A DNA stretch of 64,000 bases from Fragum whitleyi (GCA_948146395.1 OX411547.1:28395114-28459113); one strand, 5' to 3'; positions 10,695 to 21,925 are shown, counted from the first letter of the stretch. Notes: generated by a model not told the origin, from the sequence alone. Program-made: numbers and translations.

Positions 10695-10772
10695 TTGAGG
10701 GGTCAAGGCAAATTTATAGTAAGTGCCTATATATTTATAGGCACTTATGGTAATTTTGTGCTGACCCCTTAA
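10695..10772. mobile_element. Palindromic element, type A
   Basis: TTGAGGGGTCA ... GTAAGTGCCTATA / TATAGGCACTTA ... TGACCCCTTAA. Near-perfect palindrome of about 78 bp with no coding capacity. Same family as 15.2, 33.0, 40.0, 51.5, 57.6 and 60.2 kb. Confidence 0.8.
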
Positions 10773-10778
10773 TTTATC

Positions 10779-11170
10779 AAGGGGTATGGAAATACAAATT
10801 ATCTCCACTTGTTTGAGGACAAGTAAAAGTTGATTTCCTACTTATCCAATACCAAAATGAACATGTCAACAAAAAAATGAATTTATAAATTTTTTTAAAA
10901 ATGTGTAGGAAATTTTAGAACAACTTTTAGAAAAACATTGATTTAAATGAAGAAAATGCTGTAACCCAGCATTTTCTTAATGAAAGACAATGTTTTCTCC
11001 CCATTATTACAAACAACAGGATGAGTTTTCTCCTAGATCTTTTTAGTACCATTCCAAAAATTTGCTCTGGTATTTACTTGTCCAGGGACATGTTGTCTAG
11101 AAAAATGAACTTGCCCGCGAGTTGAAAAGTCAGCGTCAGACAAGTCAGGCATGGGAATTCAACACCCCTG
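10779..11170 (+). mobile_element. hAT-like MITE, family G, copy 1
   Basis: Ends AAGGGGTATGG and AACACCCCTG. ATTTATC lies immediately left and right (ATTTATCA/ATTTATCT, 7 of 8 identical), an 8-bp target duplication as in hAT elements, which also commonly start CAGGGG. The interior has ACTTGTTTGAGGACAAGTAAA and a central hairpin (AATGAAGAAAATGCTG facing CAGCATTTTCTTAATG). Sister copies at 17.8 and 34.8 kb. Confidence 0.75.
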
Positions 11171-11304
11171 ATTTATCTGTAGACTTGCACTTACAAAAGT
11201 TTTTGCACTGCATCCTTTGATCTGTAGCTCTGTAAAACCTTTCATATTTGGCAAATAGTGAAAAGCCGACACCCAAAGTGGCCTGTGTGAACTGGACATA
11301 TAAC

Positions 11305-11538
11305 ATTTCATGCTGAACCTGGATTATTCCTGCTTTTGCAGGACGTAAAGACAAATATCAGCCTGCACAGGTGTGCAGTCTGATCTTAGTCTTTACCACC
11401 TGATTTTCCCTTTTAAACCATTAAAAGTTTTGAATAAAAAAAATAAAACAAAAAGTCAATATTCACTAACAATTAATTTTTTTCAGCACTTTGATTTTCA
11501 AACAATTTTTAAAAAGTTTTTATTTGGCATGACGAGGG
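11305..11538 (+). mobile_element. MITE family D, copy
   Basis: Left end ATTTCATGCTGAACC, right end GGCATGACGAGGG followed by TCAA; the family consensus is TTAA-CCCTTGTCATGCTGAA. The internal palindrome CAGCCTGCACAGGTGTGCAG and the following CTGATCTTAGTC are diagnostic. The 147-aa frame that starts inside it is not conserved in other copies. Confidence 0.65.
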
Positions 11539-12340
11539 TCAAACATTTCATATTGATGGAGTGTGGGACTGATGAGATAAAAAATGTGAACAATTTTCTC
11601 TGTTATTGTTGGACACTGCAGGATGCCCACTGGCCCTCGACCAATGACATAGATAAATTTGAACCGCTATCATACATTTCAGCTGGTCACATGACAAACA
11701 GTTTAGGCATTGACACAATGACAAATCAGCAATCGACTGATGAATTTCAAACCAAATTATTCTATCAAATACTGGGTTTATTTTTGAAGTACTGGACTCA
11801 AAGACTCAAAACCTGATGTTATAAATACCTCCATTGTAGCAATAATAGGGATAAAGAGAGATCAAACTTTCAAGCTGATTTAATTTAATTTTATTCCTGA
11901 CTAGTTTTGGTTTAAAAAAAAACTTTTTCATGAACAATAACAAATTATGATGTCATTAACGTCACATGACGTCAACAGCAACAACATCAAAAAATGTCAA
12001 TGAGTTTGGCGGAAAAATATTAATATTACAATACATTAAATAAATCAACAGATACAGTATCTAAAAAAAATACAATATTACAGGATAAATCCATTATAGC
12101 ACAAATTTTAAGGTGTAAAATGGAAAATTATTACAGAGATCTTTTTCTCACAAAGCTGACCTTGAAACAAACAGCCATCAGAGATATCCTTGTCTCAAAC
12201 ATGTATAAGATCACATTCTAAATGATGTCATCATGAACACGTATTTGTGGTATTTCTGTCATAGGAACATTTCAAAAACTGGTTTTGAGCATACAAAATG
12301 TTGTTTATGTGTGAGAAAGAATCTGTTGCTGGATTTTATT
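11539..12340. other. No identifiable feature
   Basis: An open frame reading from the D element continues to 11816 on the plus strand (about 90 codons beyond the repeat). It is not bounded by obvious splice sites and shows no motif, so it is not called. The rest is AT-rich with nothing recognised. Confidence 0.35.
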
Positions 12341-12342
12341 TT

Positions 12343-12452
12343 AGACTAGCTGATCTTAACCTTGTCTATAATAGAAAGCTTATTAAGTTTGCCAAGGCTC
12401 ACTTAATAACATTTCAATTCTAGACTCGGTTAAGATCAGCTGGTCTCAAATA
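12343..12452. repeat. Fold-back inverted repeat
   Basis: TAGACTAGCTGATCTTAACC at the left pairs with GGTTAAGATCAGCTGGTCTC at the right, about 20 bp with two mismatches, with roughly 65 bp between. Probably a degenerate MITE; no second copy was found here. Confidence 0.6.
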
Positions 12453-12721
12453 AACTTTCATGACAGATCCAATAATGTCAGAAGTTGGTTTGTACATATA
12501 TACGATATCATTATAAATGTCTTAATAATTAAGTTGTTGACTGTGTGACAGAGGGGCATCACTAGCTGGCAGAAAAAAAATATATTTATGAAGCAAAGTA
12601 GATCTAATTTTTATTATGAGTGAAATTAGCCCAATTTGTAAATGCATTAAAGAATCTATAAGTATGAAAAGTGCTCATGCAGTCAGTTTTGTGACACTTT
12701 ACCTAGATTTTACCATTCGAA
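12453..12721. other. No identifiable feature
   Basis: AT-rich, nothing recognised. Confidence 0.35.
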
Positions 12722-12789
12722 GGCTCAGCACAAATAAGTTGTAACTGCCTATAAATGTATAGGCAGTTACAACTGTTTCATGCTGAGCA
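12722..12789. mobile_element. Palindromic element, type B
   Basis: GGCTCAGCAC ... TTGTAACTGCCTATA / TATAGGCAGTTACAA ... TGCTGAGC. Near-perfect 68-bp palindrome. Type B differs from type A by CTCAG ends and a TAACTGCC core. Confidence 0.8.
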
Positions 12790-14255
12790 ATCGTATTACT
12801 TAAAATTATTACATGGATTTACCTTTTAAAATTTTGTGTGACACAGCCATAAGTGTGTTTTCCTTTATGAAAAAAGCAAACAAAATAAATGGGGAAACAA
12901 TACAATCTTAGAAATAGTTATCAAATCCTTTTAATTTCCTATTGGATCAATATTGGTTGATAAACAGATAGAAAATATCGAAACATATCAAGAACTGCCC
13001 TATCAATTTACAATGACTGATATCAATTTTCAGTTAAGGTGAATACCGGAAGTTCTATCAGGGCCCACGATTTGTCCATCAGATCACTTCAAAGGGGATC
13101 CTTTACTTGATCGAGATAAATGTTTGAAACATTCAGTTTTCCCACTGTCAGTCCCAGTGCTAATTTGCTTACAGTTAGGGTTTTGGCAAGTAACAGGAAT
13201 TTGCAATTAAAAAGAACTGTTACTATTCTTTAAATCTAATGCTTTGACGCAGTGTATGCTTCTTTCTGAAATTCAAACAATTGAAAATGATTTATGGTGA
13301 ATTGTTTGCAGAAAGAGAAAAAAATAAACCAATTCATCAATAATTCCCTAGTGAAAATAGGTAATAATTGACATATAGGAGTAATAAGAGAAAGATGGAT
13401 ACAACTTTCTTGCAGTCCTTCAATTCATTCATTTTTCAATCAACTTCATTTGAGTTTACAAACATTTAGGTAATTTTTTAATAAGTAAGCCACCTTGATA
13501 TTTTGTCAAAATTCACCTCCACAGTTAAGTAATTTGTCAAAAAGCATCTATAAGTAATTTGTGAAAAAGCATCTATAAATATTGATTAATTTCAGACAAT
13601 TTTGCATGTTGGATTGATGTAAAGAGCCAATTGAGATATCATTATCTCTGAAAAGCTTGTACTGCAGTTGTTCATAATTTCTCATCAAGAAGCTATCGGG
13701 ACTATAAAGGATTTTGTATTGATGAAAGCAAATCACCTTTATCTGCAGTGGTCACTTTGAGAAGATTTATTTCTCATTGCTTCAGTCAACCAAATGATGC
13801 ACCCAAGCTGGTAAATGAATGCAGAATTATAATTCAATTTTCCTTAAGTCTAATCCCTCTCTTTATGACAAGACAGTCATCTTAGAGATTCTATAAATGG
13901 CTTTTGCACAGTATGAGGCACAGTGTAAAATTTCTTGAATCCTAGCATTTTAATTTACTGTAAAAGGAATTTTTGACTTATTATTTTTATATCAGCATAT
14001 CAAGGGGACAGTCCAAATCTGTTGAAGTGTCTATGAATATAAAGACACTTTCAAAATGTTTGCACTGAGTCAAGAAGTGTTTTCGCAAACTAAGTTTCAA
14101 TAACTGCCACATATCTTATAAAAATCAAGGATTTTCAAAAAGTTATATTTTTCCAATTCATGAGTTATGACACAGTGTCCTATAGTTTTACCAAATAGAT
14201 GTGACCTATTTGCAAAAAAAAGACCACATAGAAATTGCAAAAAATCAATGCGCCA
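12790..14255. other. No gene seen; one short direct repeat
   Basis: AT-rich. The only structure found is a 25-bp direct repeat at about 13527-13577 (AAGTAATTTGTSAAAAAGCA then TCTAT, twice) and a weak inverted repeat near 13261-13312. A 62-aa minus frame at 13548-13736 overlaps the repeat and is not supported. Confidence 0.4.
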
Positions 14256-14573
14256 TGCTCTGCAAAAAAGTTTAGGAACTGGTTCTTGAATTTTCTAGAA
14301 CTTTAAGTGGTAGTTTATGAACTCTTTTCTAGAACTGGGTAAAAATTATTTTTTGAACTTTTAAAACTAGTTCTTAATCTTCTTATGTGTCCTGAACCAC
14401 TTCTACATCTAGTTCTTGAACTTTCTAGAAATTCAGTTCAAGAACAAGTTTTAGAAGTTCAATAAATAGTTCTTGGAGTTCAAGAACTAGGTCTAGAAGT
14501 TCAAGAAGTTCTTTGACTGCCACTAAATGTTCTCAAATGCTCAAGAACCAATTCTTGAACTTTTTCACAGGGG
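14256..14573. mobile_element. Family H palindrome-rich element, copy 1
   Basis: Built from variants of the palindrome AAGAACTAGTTCTT and of TTCTAGAA, bounded by CTGCAAAAAAGTTTAGGAAC and CTTGAACTTTTTCACAGGGG. Other copies at 25.2, 28.6, 35.8, 36.1 and 51.2 kb share the CCCCTG-type ends. The 63-aa frame starting inside is not coding. Confidence 0.7.
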
Positions 14574-14829
14574 TAGGGTATTGGTACTCTTTAAGTATGT
14601 TTTGAAAGAATTGAAAACCATGAAAAAACCATGGCAACAAAAGGGAAATTTCAAAGGACCTTTACAATTGATCTTTAGCATGAGGGATAAGTGCAAGGAA
14701 CTCTTTGAAACTTTCTAAATCCATTACATGGGTCCACAGAGGCTGTTATATGGATGGCCCAGCAGAAAGCAGTTGTGGTTGGCTATTGATTTACACATAG
14801 CAGGGTAGGGCTGATTTTTACTTAGAAAT
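14574..14829. other. No identifiable feature
   Basis: Short AT-rich spacer, nothing recognised. Confidence 0.35.
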
Positions 14830-15062
14830 TTAATTATATAAGCGTTGAATGTTTTCTGCTGCCTTACTTGGCATGAATGTTCCTTTGGTCATCCTTCTCA
14901 AAATTGTTTGTAAAATTATAATTGGCTGTTGGCATGGCAGACTTTGTGGGATTATTTTGACTTTGAAATCTTTACAAGTCTTCTCCTCAGTAATCACTGG
15001 TCTATTTCAACTAAACTTGGTATGGATGTTCCTTGAGTGACCTTTCTTAAAACTTTTTTTAT
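14830..15062 (+). repeat. Fragment of pearl-like element core
   Basis: CTTGGCATGAATGTTCC, then GACTTTGAAATCTTTACAAG, TCTTCTCCTCAGTAATCACTGG and CTTGGTATGGATGTTCCTTG match the first part of the element at 6783. Neither terminus is present. The 63-aa frame here derives from it. Confidence 0.6.
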
Positions 15063-15163
15063 TGCAAGTTTCTTCTCATTCACTTCTTATTACTCTGATG
15101 AGCTAATTTAAAGACTTTTATGCCTTGCAGCCTGTCTCAAAAAATAAAGTCATTTTGAAACAA

Positions 15164-15242
15164 TAAGGGCTGAGTGCAATTCTATTGTTAGTGCCTATTA
15201 TTTAATAATAGGCACTAACAATAGTTTTGCATTGACCCTTCA
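15164..15242. mobile_element. Palindromic element, type A
   Basis: GGCTGAGTGCAAT and ATTGTTAGTGCCTATTATT / AATAATAGGCACTAACAAT and GCATTGACCCTT. About 79 bp, near-perfect palindrome with a longer AT loop arm than other copies. Confidence 0.75.
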
Positions 15243-15674
15243 AATAAAGGTATCATGCTAAAACACCAAGTAGTTACCAACATTGATTTTGCTGTAAATC
15301 AGCAGAATATGATTCCTCTTTATATTAATAACATGAATGTATGGGCTGAACATGGCTTGACCAGATATAATGAGTCCCTAACAAGATTTATTGTTATCAT
15401 CGGCTTTTTAATAAAGCCAAATTGTTAGCCATACACATTTAATGGTCATCTTTGTATCCTTTGTAATTCTTGTTTTACTGATAATATTCATAGCAGAGAG
15501 GTACGCGTTACTTAGCTATGAAGGGGTCGGCACAAAAATATTGCAAAATGAGAACTTAAAGTAGTATTGCACTACCACTCAATATAATAAATAAGTTTTC
15601 TGCATGTAAAACTAAAACACTCATCCTCTACACAAAATTCATCAATTAAGCATAGTACAAAAGCATTTGTACAT
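15243..15674. other. No identifiable feature
   Basis: AT-rich, nothing recognised. Confidence 0.35.
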
Positions 15675-15681
15675 TCAAATT

Positions 15682-15910
15682 AAAAATCTCCCGGGTTCGA
15701 TCCCCGACTGCGGGGCACTCATTCTTTCCGACTTTTTGTCTCACCAATGGGTTGATAATCGTAGACCTATGTGAGATAGCAGCTGGAGGTTAGGAAAGAA
15801 TGTGATGGATGCACTGGTGAGAGAAATACCAGGAATCCGTTGTTAGGTGCTCAAACGCCGCGATATAACTGAAAAAATGTTGAAAGCGGTGTAAAACTCC
15901 ATTCAATCAA
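15682..15910 (+). mobile_element. SINE-A, 5-prime truncated in the tRNA head
   Basis: Begins inside the tRNA-like head with the B box (GGGTTCGATCC), then GACTGCGGGGCACTCATTC, CACCAATGGGTTGATAATCG, TAGACCTATGTGAGATAGC, AGCTGGAGG and the tail TTGAAAGCGGTGTAAAACTC with CAATCAATCA. Flanked by TCAAATT at 15675-15681 and 15911-15917, a target duplication consistent with LINE-type retrotransposition. The 5-prime truncation fits the same mechanism. Confidence 0.8.
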
Positions 15911-16059
15911 TCAAATTCAAAACGAATCTTCAAACAAACAAAAATTAAGCATATAATCTATGAGGATAATACTTTTGTCAGATTTCTGAAGCAAAAACTA
16001 AAATAGTGACTGGTAATGGCAAAGAAAATACAGTACCTCATGGAATATAGAAAAATGGG

Positions 16060-16900
16060 CCTCTGTGTGACACTTTCAACAATTTCGTAGTTGCCTTATG
16101 GACATACTCTGTACAGCTTAGACAATCAATTAGAATTTACTAACTGTCCTCCAAAAGAGGATTCAAAACCTTATCTATCTACAATGCGAGAAACAAAGAC
16201 TCTGGACAAACTGTGTGACTACACAGGCTGGCCAGAGTCTTTGCTTTGCACACATGTAAGATTGATGGAAGTATCAATAAGAATAGAATGATCAAAAGAT
16301 GATACTTAATTTACTTGATTTATTAACAGCCTGTATGTGACATTTTCAACAATTTTGTAGTTGCCTGATGGACATACCCTGTACAGCTTAGACAACCAAT
16401 CACACAATTAGAATACTAACTGTCCTCCAAAAGAGGATTCCAAACCTTATCTATCTACAAGGTGCAAAGCAAAGACTCTGGACAGACTGTGTGACTACAC
16501 AGTCTGGACAGAGTCTTTGTTTTGCACACATATAAAATTGATGGAAGTATCAATAATAATGAAATGATCAAAAGATGATGATTCTGGTAATTTATTAACA
16601 GCCTGTGTGTGACATTTTCAACAATTTGGTAGTTGTCTGATGGACATACACCTAGAAGCCTAGAGAACTGTATAATACATAAAAAATTTTAATTGACTGC
16701 CTGAAGAGGGAAAAAAGAATTGTCTATCTATCGAGTGCATGCTTAGCAAAGACTCTGAACAGACTGTTTAGCTACACAGACTGGCCAGAGTCTTTGCTTT
16801 GCACTCGTATAGAATTGTTGGAAATATCACACACAGGCTCAAATAAGATTTTTCATCTAATGATCAAAAGATGATTAATCTGATAATCTATTAAATTTAT
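16060..16900 (+). repeat. Tandem triplication of MITE family J (about 270-bp unit)
   Basis: Three successive copies start near 16061, 16330 and 16602 with CTGTGTGTGACATTTTCAAC variants. Each contains GGACATAC, ACCTTATCTATCTACAA, and an internal hairpin (AAAGACTCTGGACAGACTG facing CAGTCTGGACAGAGTCTTTG). Each ends in ATGATCAAAAGATGAT. Only the third keeps a good right terminal repeat (AATTGTTGGAAATATCAC and AGGCTC at 16815-16840). This looks like a MITE plus flank that was then tandemly duplicated. The 66-aa frame in unit 1 is not coding. Confidence 0.75.
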
Positions 16901-17804
16901 TTCATATCAGGTGAATGAATTTGCTTACAGTTGAGATGTATTTACAGTCAAGTGACAGTACATGCTTTGCTGATGAAAATGACAACAAATTCTGCTACAA
17001 AAGGGTGATTGTTCTTAATCAAAATATTATGAAACCTTTAGTTATAATCAGTTTTAACAATTCTCCTGCTGTTCAAAGCATGTTTTGGCTGTGTACAGCC
17101 CTTAAGCAGACTGTGCAGACTAGGATCAGTATGCACAAACATGCAATCTGATCAAAGCCTACATTGCCCCTATGCAACATTCATTGTGATGTCACTTATT
17201 TCATAGATGACATCAGATAGGATGAAATGCACAAAAGCAGGGTATAAGTTTTTGATAATTTCACTGCTTTTGCGGTGAGATTATCAAGTGATAATCTACC
17301 GTTATTTCTCGATAAACCACCGAAAAGCAATAAAGAAAAAGGCTTCTTCAGATGAGTTCTAAGCATAACATACATTGTGATATGTTGATATTGGGGGCTT
17401 ATATTAATGAAATTGAAGTGTAAGCAAGGAGATGCCAAATGTATCATGGAAAGACTCGAAGCACTGATGTGGAAAGGGTGCAAGAGGGTGTAGCTTAGCT
17501 TCATTAACATAGCCATCTCTCTGATGAGGTAATGAAGATTCTTTGATAGGCATGTTTCTTTTCCAGAGATTCTGTCAACAAAAGGGGGAGTCTAAAAGTC
17601 TGTTGAAAATCTAGTGTCTTAATAGTTCTGCTTGGAGATCGCAATCGCATTCATGCAGGAGGGTTACCTTAGAATAGAAATTAGACTTGTTTCATTCCTT
17701 AAAAGGAAACCTTACTCAATGAAAGATTTGTTGTTTGGCCTTGGATCCTAGGAAACCTTTATTTCTCAAGCCTATTATAAAGATGGATTCTTAATACTTA
17801 AAAA
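16901..17804. other. No gene seen; degenerate family D fragment
   Basis: Around 17075-17160 GACTGTGCAGACTAGGATCAG and CATGCAATCTGATC are a decayed family D hairpin. A 106-aa minus frame (17196-17516) and a 78-aa plus frame (16915-17151) have no recognisable motif or start context, and I do not call them. Confidence 0.35.
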
Positions 17805-17812
17805 TCTATGTG

Positions 17813-18166
17813 CAGGGTCGTGGACTTCACATGACTGACTTGTCCAACATCGGCTTTTCTACTTGGTGACAAGTACATTTTTCTAGGCCACTTGTCCATG
17901 GACAAGTAAATACCATGGCAAATCTTGGAATTGTATTATGTAGAATTGGATAATAAATAATCCTAATTTATATATCAAAGGGTCGAAGACAATGTTTTTA
18001 ATGAAGAAAATGCTGATTTTCAGGATTTTCTTCATTAAAAGCAATGTTTCTGCAAGTTTATTTACTCACTTTTTGCAGACAAGTTCATTTTGATACTGGA
18101 CAAGTAGAAAATCACCTTTTTCTTGTCCCAAGAACAAGAAGGAAAAATCCTATTTTCCACACCCCT
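17813..18166 (-). mobile_element. hAT-like MITE, family G, copy 2
   Basis: Left end CAGGGTCGTGG, right end TTTTCCACACCCCT. Left flank TCTATGTG (17805-17812) and right flank TCTATGAG match 7 of 8, an 8-bp duplication of hAT type. The interior matches copies 1 and 3: ACTTGTCCATGGACAAGTAA and a hairpin of AATGAAGAAAATGCTG with GGATTTTCTTCATT. Confidence 0.75.
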
Positions 18167-18173
18167 CTATGAG

Positions 18174-18483
18174 AGTCGGATTAACACTGTACATGAGCAC
18201 CTGCTGATTTTCCTAGAGAGAGACCTTCAATTAGGGACGACATGGAAATCCATAAATCATATCTCAATCATGAGATTACCAGTTCTTCTCAATGAATTAA
18301 CCTCTCAAACATTTACAGAAGTGAATTTTCCTCCGATTCTGACTTGCCTGTTATAAGAAAGATATTTTAATGAAAGTACCTGCAACCAAAACTACATGTA
18401 TTAAATAGTTGATGGATGATGAAAAGAACATCATTGCTATAGCATATGTCTTGAGTATTCACAAATACAGGTCCAAAATTGAT
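18174..18483. other. No identifiable feature
   Basis: A 77-aa frame runs 18123-18356 from inside the G element. It has no family signature and no splice context, so it is left uncalled. Confidence 0.35.
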
Positions 18484-18487
18484 TTAA

Positions 18488-18708
18488 CCCTTTCCTGTTT
18501 TTCAAAAATTTGGACCTGTCTAAATTCAAAGCTTTTGCAGACGAAAATTTGAAGTGAATTTAATTTGAAAAATAACCATTTAGTAGGGTAGAAAATGGTG
18601 TGGAAAAAGAAGAAATTGCTTGTCAGAAGCAATTTCTTCTTTTTTCACATTGTTTTCTCAATCATAAAATCACAGGCACGTAAAAAGTAGGGATTAAACA
18701 GCAAAGGG
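18488..18708 (+). mobile_element. TTAA-flanked MITE, family C, copy 2
   Basis: 221 bp between TTAA at 18484-18487 and 18709-18712. Starts CCCTTTCCTGTTTTTC and ends AAACAGCAAAGGG. The central hairpin AGAAATTGCTT/AAGCAATTTCT is intact. Same length as copy 1, in the opposite orientation. Confidence 0.85.
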
Positions 18709-18774
18709 TTAAAGATCTTTACAATCTCTGAAAAAAACTTTTATTTTGTCTGAATTGTTTCAACCGATTATTTT

Positions 18775-19372
18775 TATGCCCCCGTATCGAGAGATCGGGG
18801 GCATATTGTTTTACTCATGTCCGTCTGTCTGTCTGTCCATCTGTCCGAAAACTTAATCCGAAAACTTAACCTTGCCAATATCTTCAAGCCTATTCAAGAT
18901 ACAAAGCTAATATTTGGCATGATAATAGATCTCAATGATCCGCATCCTCTGGTACCAAAGTCAAGGTCATGTGTCAAGGTCATCTGTCAAGGTCAAACTT
19001 TGAAAAAACTTAACCCGAAAACTTAGCCTTGCCAATATCTTTAAGCCTATACAAGATACAAAGCTAATATTTGGCATGATGATAGATCTCAATGATCCGC
19101 ATCCACTGGTACCAAAGTCAAGGTCATGTGACAAGGTCAAGGTCATCTGTCAAGGTCAAACTTTAAAAAAACTTAACCCGAAAACTTAACCTTGCCAATA
19201 TCTTCAAGCCTATTCAAGATACAAAGCTAATATTTGGCATGATGATAGATCTCAATGATCTGCATCTGCTGGTACCAAAGTCAAGGTCATGTGACAAGGT
19301 CAAGGTAATCTGTCAAGGTCAAACTTTGAAAAAAAATGCCGTTTCGGGGGCATTCGTGTTTCACAAACACAT
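18775..19372 (+). mobile_element. Pearl-like element, GCCCCCGTATCG subfamily
   Basis: Opens with the fold-back TGCCCCCG ... CGGGGGCATATTG, has a CTGTCTGTCTGTC microsatellite at about 18821-18845, and about three cores of roughly 162 bp. Cores contain CTTAACCTTGCCAATATCTT, AAGCTAATATTTGGCATGAT, GGTACCAAAGTCAAGGTCAT and repeated CAAGGTCA phrases. It ends with CGGGGGCATTCGTG and an ATCTTGTTC terminus like the other subfamilies. The 69-aa frame covering the first core is spurious. Confidence 0.75.
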
Positions 19373-20400
19373 CTTGTTCCTGATTATTCTATAAAGGCTT
19401 GTATTATGTTTCCCAGGGAAGCATATAGTCGCTGGCTTGTGCACGTATCTGTTCGGCCTTCCGGCTGACCTCATACCTCATGGCACCCCTAGGCCTAATT
19501 TGATGAACTTCATAGGAAATATCCAAGACACCTGTATTGAATTTTCTCATTTCAATACTGCATCATGGAAAAAGGGGCCTTAGTATGAATTTTTTTTTTT
19601 TCCATTTTCTCCTTGTCTTATCATCAGAATTTCATGAAATTTCATGTGTGAGTAGCAACAAATCAGATCCTCTTGACCTTAAACTTTTGTAAATTTATGT
19701 TTAAAAAAATGTGTCATGGGAAAAGGGGCCTTTAATGAATGTTGATAGCTTTTTTGTAAGCTCTCTTTTTGTCCAGCAAAAACATATATATTACCATAAA
19801 TTTTGTTGGTTACAGATATAGTCTTCATATTTCACATGTGCATTGCTTGTGACAAACACTTTTTGTTGTTGTTAAGTTCAAAGTCATGTGTCAAGGTCCG
19901 AATTCAGAAAATTTAAACTTTGAAATTGGCCATAATTTTGCAATGGTAAGTAATATAACCTTCATATTGCATATGCTTACTACTTATGTCAAGCTCCTTA
20001 ACAATTTGACCTTAACATTTTATGGACTTTATATCTTTAACCTAAAAACTTAAACCCAAAAACTGTAATTTTGCTTTAATATTAAGTCGCCATTTGCGAT
20101 TAGCTGGAAGGGTGTATATCGTGATAGTCTACAGGGTGTCTGTATACTGGTATAGGCAAAGAACTACTTTTTTTTTGAATTTACTCTATCTCTTTGCACC
20201 GGACCCAATGACACCAAAAAGTAGTGTTTCAATGCTTTTACCTACAGACATCATAACCTAATACACACACTCACCAGGTGATATGTTTTCACAAGTTACA
20301 AAGGTCCTTGATGATTTGACCTTGATCTTAACCATTTTTGCCGTTCGGAGGATTCCATTATAATATTTAAATACTCGATACACCCTTGTGATACTTAACT
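19373..20400. repeat. Degenerate tandem-repeat element sequence
   Basis: TTTCCCAGGGAAGCATATAG at 19409 begins a stretch containing two copies of CATGGRAAAAGGGGCCTT (19565, 19715) and phrases such as AATTTGACCTTAA and GTGTCAAGGTC. These resemble decayed cores of pearl-like elements. Near 20108-20395 GAAGGGTGTATATCG and CGATACACCCTTGTG look like facing ends of a further element. Boundaries cannot be fixed. Confidence 0.4.
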
Positions 20401-20995
20401 TGACAAAGTCTGGGTGGGCAGATTGTTTCTCCCCTTACAATATTCAATTACCTTTAAATGCATACGCTACACATTTGGGCAGCCTGACACAAGCTGGGAT
20501 TAATTTCGACAAAATTTGTATGCACAGTCATTCTTTTTTACCATTATTCAGAAGTGGGCCATAAAACCTTATCTCTCTTTGTAAGATTTTAAATCCCAAA
20601 CAAACAGCAATAAGTATCTGCCTGTCTGTGAAATGTTAAAGACCTGTCACTGTCTTTTCTTCTTTAGATTTATTTATGTCTCCTATTTTAAAGGATACAC
20701 TCTTGTCTGAAGAGCACATCTGGTCTTATTTGATTTTTCTTAATATGAATGTGTGTATGATAAGATTTTTGTGTAGAAACTGCAAAATTCTGTAATTTCA
20801 TGCAATGAATTTTGTATTGACCTGATATTACCTGCATAGCTGGTAACCTAAAATGACATCAGGCAGTCTATTTTTAGAAATAATATACAGATTCATGATC
20901 AAAACCAGAACAACTTTCACCTGAATTTCTTTTATTCTAAAGTTTAAGTGAAATTTAAATTCCTGAAAAATGATTCCATGATAAATAGAATAATT
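20401..20995. other. No identifiable feature
   Basis: AT-rich, nothing recognised. Confidence 0.35.
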
Positions 20996-20996
20996 T

Positions 20997-21123
20997 GTCA
21001 GTGTTTTAAAATATCAATGTATATGATCTCGGTTGTGAGTAATTATTTTGAGGCAGCAAAGCCTGATAATGATAAATTCCCCCAACCTTGACCAGATAAC
21101 ATTGATATTTTAAGACACTAACA
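20997..21123. mobile_element. Short MITE-like inverted repeat
   Basis: Left TGTCAGTGTTTTAAAATATC and AATGT face right ACATTGATATTTTAAGACAC and TAACA. About 24 bp of terminal inverted repeat with 2-3 mismatches spans 127 bp. No second copy in the window. Confidence 0.6.
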
Positions 21124-21310
21124 TATAATTCTATATACACTTGGTATGCAGACAGCTGCAAGTCACAGGGTCATAGGTTTGACCATTGGTATTGGGCAAT
21201 ATGCTGTCTAACAAATATTATTTAGCTATCTTAATGGATGAACACTTGCCTCTGTGGACTGAATAACTGAAGGCTTATGCTTAAGTCATATAAAAATTTG
21301 CATAACCCAT

Positions 21311-21391
21311 ATCGAGGGCTCAGTGCGAAACAGTTGTAACTGCCTGTAAACATATAGGAAGTTACAACTGTTTAGCACTGAGCCATCAATA
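21311..21391. mobile_element. Palindromic element, type B
   Basis: ATCGAGGGCTCAGTGC, CAGTTGTAACTGCC / GGAAGTTACAACTG, GCACTGAGCCATCAAT. Palindrome of about 80 bp, including extended ATTGATGGCTCAGTGC-type ends. Confidence 0.8.
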
Positions 21392-21790
21392 TGTTAGGGT
21401 CACTAACATATTTTTCAATTGCCAATTTGTGAAAAGAAGTATTGGACCAACGTAGGGATATCATGACCAACAATTTTTTTCCACTCACATAAATCCATTG
21501 ACAGGATGATGGCTTGACCAGCAATGAAGCTGCAAGTGTTTGGTTTATTACAAGACATGCTGTGGATATGCCTGCAAGATGCTGTCACTTTGCCACCAAT
21601 ATACTGGTGACGTGTCAACGACTAATTTTCCACTCTAACAGAAGTAAGAAGGTCAGTAAAATACAAAAAATCTATTGGTGATGGGTACAAAATCAGTATA
21701 GTCCTCAAAGTCCTGACTAATAAGTTATTGATGAAATAACAACTGCCACAAATACAAAATAACTCTTCGGTAAAGTTTTAGATGCAATGC
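21392..21790. other. No identifiable feature
   Basis: A 67-aa minus frame lies at 21415-21618 without recognisable motif. Nothing else found. Confidence 0.35.
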
Positions 21791-21792
21791 CA

Positions 21793-21925
21793 ATCTCACC
21801 CAGGGGGGGACAGATTACCCCGGCTGATTTCTAGGGTAATGTGTTCCCGGGGACATGTTACCCTGGGGTAACCTGTCCCTGGGGACACATTACCCAGGGG
21901 ATAGGTTACCCTGGGACACCGGCTA
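21793..21925. repeat. GC-rich palindromic block
   Basis: A 62-nt near-perfect palindrome at 21834-21895 (GGGTAATGTGTTCCCGGGGA ... TCCCTGGGGACACATTACCC) is centred on TTACCCTGGGGTAA. Flanking partial repeats are GACAGATTACCCCGG on the left and GGATAGGTTACCCTGGGACA on the right. It stands out strongly from the AT-rich surroundings. Confidence 0.75.

Noticed and set aside
11373..11816. 147-aa frame
   Set aside because: The first third lies in a family D MITE. The rest has no motif, splice signals or conserved context.
17196..17516. 106-aa minus-strand frame
   Set aside because: No recognisable family, AT-driven composition, no start or splice support.
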